Notes under the pieces: model-generated | Database searches by the model: none | What the model saw: only the letters and a program-made list of their open reading frames with translations | Told to the model about the DNA's origin: nothing | Shown: piece after piece, positions 61,383 to 64,000 of the stretch | Numbering within the stretch: position 1 is the first letter of the stretch | Layout: each line of letters starts with the position of its first letter | Program-made: the position numbers and the translations under genes | Source: Luteipulveratus halotolerans | Lineage (GTDB): Bacteria > Actinomycetota > Actinomycetes > Actinomycetales > Dermatophilaceae | NCBI RefSeq assembly: GCF_001247745.1 | Contig: NZ_LAIR01000002.1 | Location: forward strand, 2,232,001-2,296,000 | Direction: 5' to 3' | Length of the DNA: 64,000 nucleotides

Positions 61383-61991
61383 ATGAGCACCGATGCCGTG
61401 TCCACGCCCGCCCGAGCGCTCGTCCTGGTCGACGTCCAGAACGACTTCTGCGAAGGCGGCTCCCTCGCCGTCTCCGGGGGCGCAGCCGTCGCCGGCGCCA
61501 TCGCGACGTACGTCGAGACCGAGGGCGACTCCTACGAGCACGTCGTCGCCACCGCCGACTGGCACGAGGACCCGGGCGAGCACTGGTCGAGCAACCCCGA
61601 CTTCGTCGACACCTGGCCGGTGCACTGCCAGATCGGGACGCCGGGGTCGGACTTCCACCCCGACGTGCAGCCGGCGTTCGAGCAGGTCGATGAGGTGTTC
61701 CGCAAGGGCCGGTTCGCGGCGGCGTACAGCGGGTTCGAGGGTACGAGCGAGAGCGGTCAGTCGCTCGCGGACTGGCTGCGCGGTCACGGCGTCGAGCGCG
61801 TCGACGTCGTCGGGATCGCGACCGACCACTGCGTCCGGGCGACCGCACTCGACGCGGCCCGTGAGGGCTTCGGCACCCGCGTGCTGCTCGACCTGACCGC
61901 CGGCGTCGCGCCCGAGACCACGGACAAGGCTCTGGAGCAGATGCGCGCCGCCGACGTCGAGCTGGTGGGCGAGCCGGTCGTCGGAGGCTGA
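61383..61991 (+). CDS. pncA: Nicotinamidase / pyrazinamidase
   Basis: Hydrolyses nicotinamide to nicotinate for NAD salvage, and in mycobacteria activates pyrazinamide. The 202-residue cysteine hydrolase has LVDVQNDFCEGG (catalytic Asp), ATADWHEDPGEHWS with metal-binding histidines, FRKGRF (catalytic Lys) and GIATDHCVRATALDA (catalytic Cys). The start is ATG 61383 with the TAGGCT box upstream. Confidence 0.95.
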   Translation: MSTDAVSTPARALVLVDVQNDFCEGGSLAVSGGAAVAGAIATYVETEGDSYEHVVATADWHEDPGEHWSSNPDFVDTWPVHCQIGTPGSDFHPDVQPAFEQVDEVFRKGRFAAAYSGFEGTSESGQSLADWLRGHGVERVDVVGIATDHCVRATALDAAREGFGTRVLLDLTAGVAPETTDKALEQMRAADVELVGEPVVGG

Positions 61992-62094
61992 TCCGAGAAA
62001 GTTCCTGCCGCGCAGGTGTCGATCGCGGCGTCCGCGGTTCGTGTAGGCGGTGAAGGGCAGGCACCCGGCCGGCTCTCGCACAGGAGGTCTCACC

Positions 62095-62466
62095 ATGTCG
62101 CAGTACCTGATCGCCATGCACCAGCCCGTCGGCCCCGTGCCGCCGCCCGAGGTCCTCGGCCCGGTCATGGAGCAGCTGGGCAGGCTCAACCAGGAGATGG
62201 AGCAGCAGGGCGCCTGGGTGTTCGCCGCCGGGCTGCACGACCCGTCGGCGTCCACCGTCATCCGCTCAGCGCATCCGGGTGGCCCGCAGACGATCACCGA
62301 CGGCCCCTATGTCGAGGGCAAGGAGCACTTCGGCGGGTTCACGGTCATCGACGTCGACGACCTGGACGCCGCCCTCGACTGGGCGCGGCGCATGCAGCAG
62401 ATCATCGGGCTGCCGGTCGAGGTCCGGCCGGTCAAGGCCGCGGACGACGACACGGCGCCGCGGTGA
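62095..62466 (+). CDS. YCII/DGPF-domain protein
   Basis: A 123-residue alpha/beta-barrel protein of the YCII (DGPF) family. It has the TDGPYVEGKEHFGGF motif that gives the family its name and begins YLIAMHQP. ATG 62095 follows AGGAGG. It overlaps the ECF sigma gene by 4 bp (GTGA), the known arrangement for ECF42. The biochemical role of DGPF proteins is not established. Confidence 0.9.
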   Translation: MSQYLIAMHQPVGPVPPPEVLGPVMEQLGRLNQEMEQQGAWVFAAGLHDPSASTVIRSAHPGGPQTITDGPYVEGKEHFGGFTVIDVDDLDAALDWARRMQQIIGLPVEVRPVKAADDDTAPR

Positions 62467-63725
62467 GCGACGACGCCTCCCGCCTCGGTGACCGCGACCC
62501 GGTCGCCGAGGTGGAGGCGGCGTTCCGCGCGGAGTACGGCCGGGCGGTGTCCGTGCTCGTCGGAGCTCTCGGCGACATCGACCTCGCCGAGGAGGCCGTG
62601 CAGGAGGCGTTCGCCGAGGCCGTACGCCGGTGGCCCCAGGACGGCGCACCGCCCAGCCCCGCCGGCTGGATCATCACCACCGCTCGTCGCAAGGCGATCG
62701 ACCGGCACCGCCGCGAGTCGACCCGGCACGAGCGCCACGTGCAGGCGTCCGTCCTGCACGCCGCTGACGAACCCGCGGAGGTGGGTGCCGTGCGCGACGA
62801 ACGTCTGCGCCTGCTGTTCACCTGCTGTCACCCGGCGCTGCGCCAGGACGCGCAGGTCGCGCTCACCCTGAGGCTGCTCGGCGGCCCCACGACACCCGAG
62901 ATCGCGAGGGCGTTCGTCGTCCCCGAGGCCACCCTCGCGCAGCGGGTCGTGAGGGCCAAGAACAAGATTCGCACCGCTCGCATCCCCTATCGCCTCCCGC
63001 GGGACGCCGATCTGCCGGAGCGCCTCGACGGTGTACTCGCCGTGATCTACCTGATCTTCAACGAGGGCTACGCCGCGACGTCCGGTGCCGACCTGACCCG
63101 CGCCGACCTGTCAGCGGAGGCGATCCGTCTCGGGCGGGTGCTCGTCGAGCTGATGCCCGACGAGCCCGAGCCCCGCGGCCTCCTCGCACTGATGCTGCTC
63201 GCCGAGTCGCGCCGCCGCGCACGGGCCGACGCGGACGGCGTACTCGTGCCCCTGCCCGACCAGGACCGCAGCCAGTGGGACACCTCGCTGATCGCCGAGG
63301 GTCACGACCTCGTACGCCAGTGCCTGCGCCGCGGTCGGCCCGGACCGTTCCAGCTGCAGGCGGCGATCCAGGCCGTGCACTCCGATGCCTCTCACGCGGA
63401 CGACACCGCGTGGTGGCAGGTGGTCGCGCTCTACGACCAGCTGGCGGCGATCGACCCGAGCCCTGTCGTGGCACTGCACCGTGCCGTCGCGGTGGCCGAG
63501 CTCGAGGGTCCTGCTCGTGCGCTCGAGCTGGTCGACGCCCTCGATGCGGACGGTCGGCTCGCGTCGTACCACCTGCTGCCGAGCATCCGGGCCGAGCTGC
63601 TGCACCGACTCGGCCGTGATGCCGAGTCTGTGCACCAGCTCGAGCGCGCCCTCGACCTCACCGACAACGCCGCCGAACGCCGGCTGCTCCAGTCACGTCT
63701 GGAGCACCGACGCGTCAGTCGGTGA
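62463..63725 (+). CDS. ECF42-type RNA polymerase sigma factor
   Basis: A 420-residue sigma factor. Residues about 14-80 form region 2 and about 130-190 region 4 (TTPEIARAFVVPEATLAQRVVRAKNKI). Instead of an anti-sigma gene there is a C-terminal extension of about 230 residues with TPR-like helices, including YLIFNEGYAATSG and ALHRAVAVAELEGPARAL. This layout with an overlapping DGPF gene is that of ECF42, where the extension is needed for activity. It converges on the 5'-nucleotidase gene with an 11-bp overlap. Confidence 0.92.
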   Translation: MSDDASRLGDRDPVAEVEAAFRAEYGRAVSVLVGALGDIDLAEEAVQEAFAEAVRRWPQDGAPPSPAGWIITTARRKAIDRHRRESTRHERHVQASVLHAADEPAEVGAVRDERLRLLFTCCHPALRQDAQVALTLRLLGGPTTPEIARAFVVPEATLAQRVVRAKNKIRTARIPYRLPRDADLPERLDGVLAVIYLIFNEGYAATSGADLTRADLSAEAIRLGRVLVELMPDEPEPRGLLALMLLAESRRRARADADGVLVPLPDQDRSQWDTSLIAEGHDLVRQCLRRGRPGPFQLQAAIQAVHSDASHADDTAWWQVVALYDQLAAIDPSPVVALHRAVAVAELEGPARALELVDALDADGRLASYHLLPSIRAELLHRLGRDAESVHQLERALDLTDNAAERRLLQSRLEHRRVSR

Positions 63726-63999
63726 TCTGGATCGGGGTGGAGCCGGAGACCAGGCGCCAGTCCTGCGTCGCGAACGTCGCCGGGTCGATGACCTTCTCCG
63801 CCGTGACCCAGTCGATCAGCAGCTGCCGGATCTCGACCTGCCGGTTGTAGACGACCTCGGCCGACGTGACGCCGGGGAACCCGCCGCCGCCGGACTGGCG
63901 GTAGTTGTTGATGGCGATCACGAACGGATCGGCGTCACCCACGGGCGAGCCGTCGTACGCGAGGTTGGTGATCCGGCTGCCGGGCGCGACCGCGACGTC
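63715..63999 (-). CDS. 5'-nucleotidase/2',3'-cyclic phosphodiesterase family protein (C-terminal part only)
   Basis: Only the last 94 residues are in the window. The segment NLAYDGSPVGDADPFVIAINNYRQSGGGGFPG matches the C-terminal substrate-binding domain (5_nucleotid_C) of secreted nucleotidases, where the YR and GGGG residues contact the nucleoside. The catalytic metallophosphatase domain and the signal peptide lie beyond the right edge. Its 3' end overlaps the sigma gene. Confidence 0.85.
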   Translation of the reverse strand, partial: DVAVAPGSRITNLAYDGSPVGDADPFVIAINNYRQSGGGGFPGVTSAEVVYNRQVEIRQLLIDWVTAEKVIDPATFATQDWRLVSGSTPIQITD

Positions 64000-64000
64000 G

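Overview
The window is a high-GC (about 70 %) bacterial chromosome segment from an actinomycete. The gene order is typical of Actinobacteria: ndgR-leuC-leuD, hup with a long lysine/alanine tail, cofC, plsC-gpsA, ddl, DUF3515, an Lrp-like RAM protein, thiL, rpmB, a DAK-domain protein, recG-rsmD, coaD, DUF177-rpmF-rnc-mutM, smc, ftsY, amt-glnB-glnD and ffh. The combination (cofC for F420, HelD, ECF42, snapalysin, HupB-type tail) suggests the order Micrococcales, perhaps near Dermacoccaceae/Intrasporangiaceae. That family assignment is an inference and was not tested.

Layout. 1-5.2 kb: 3' part missing ffh, then an amt-glnB-glnD nitrogen-sensing operon. 5.3-7.8 kb: DUF2236 protein, a secreted protein and a four-helix membrane protein. 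7.8-13.2 kb: ftsY, a small membrane protein and smc. 13.2-21.9 kb: an accessory stretch with a divergent MFS/MarR pair, an amidohydrolase, a lipoprotein, map, a two-gene multicopper-oxidase operon behind a palindromic operator, and an M3 peptidase. 22-31.6 kb: housekeeping run mutM, rnc, rpmF, DUF177, lipid kinase, coaD, PhzF, rsmD, recG, DAK protein, rpmB. 31.6-36.5 kb: methyltransferase, snapalysin-like protease, sodium/solute symporter with a small partner, thiL. 36.6-46.3 kb: RAM protein, DUF3515, ddl, a cystathionine-type PLP enzyme, a truncated HNH endonuclease, gpsA, plsC, cofC, hup, leuDC. 46.4-51.5 kb: ndgR, DUF4188/MerR pair, a GGCT-like protein divergent to a serine/glycine repeat protein, tRNA-Glu, tRNA-Gln, gltX. 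51.5-55.1 kb: MFS gene with a broken 5' end, DUF2017-clpS, pncB. 55.2-64 kb: HelD-type helicase, ABC exporter, two-component system, pncA, a DGPF/ECF42 pair and the C-terminal end of a 5'-nucleotidase.

Genes that work together: amt/glnB/glnD import ammonium and sense nitrogen; ffh and ftsY are the two GTPases of the signal-recognition pathway; gltX lies beside tRNA-Glu and tRNA-Gln, which are probably both its substrates; pncA and pncB are successive steps of nicotinamide salvage, 6 kb apart; plsC and gpsA supply phospholipid precursors; ndgR probably controls leuCD across a shared intergenic palindrome.

Two genome-wide habits are visible. Many genes (ffh, pncA, pncB, ddl, a histidine kinase and others) have a TANNNT hexamer 6-8 nt before the start codon and no ribosome binding site, the layout of leaderless transcripts. 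Many 3' spacers hold long perfect inverted repeats, with stems of 12-28 bp and little or no T-run. The least explained coding sequence is a small protein of nine-residue SxLSIGSxG repeats at 49.1-49.4 kb. No CRISPR array, prophage, insertion sequence or secondary-metabolite cluster was found.
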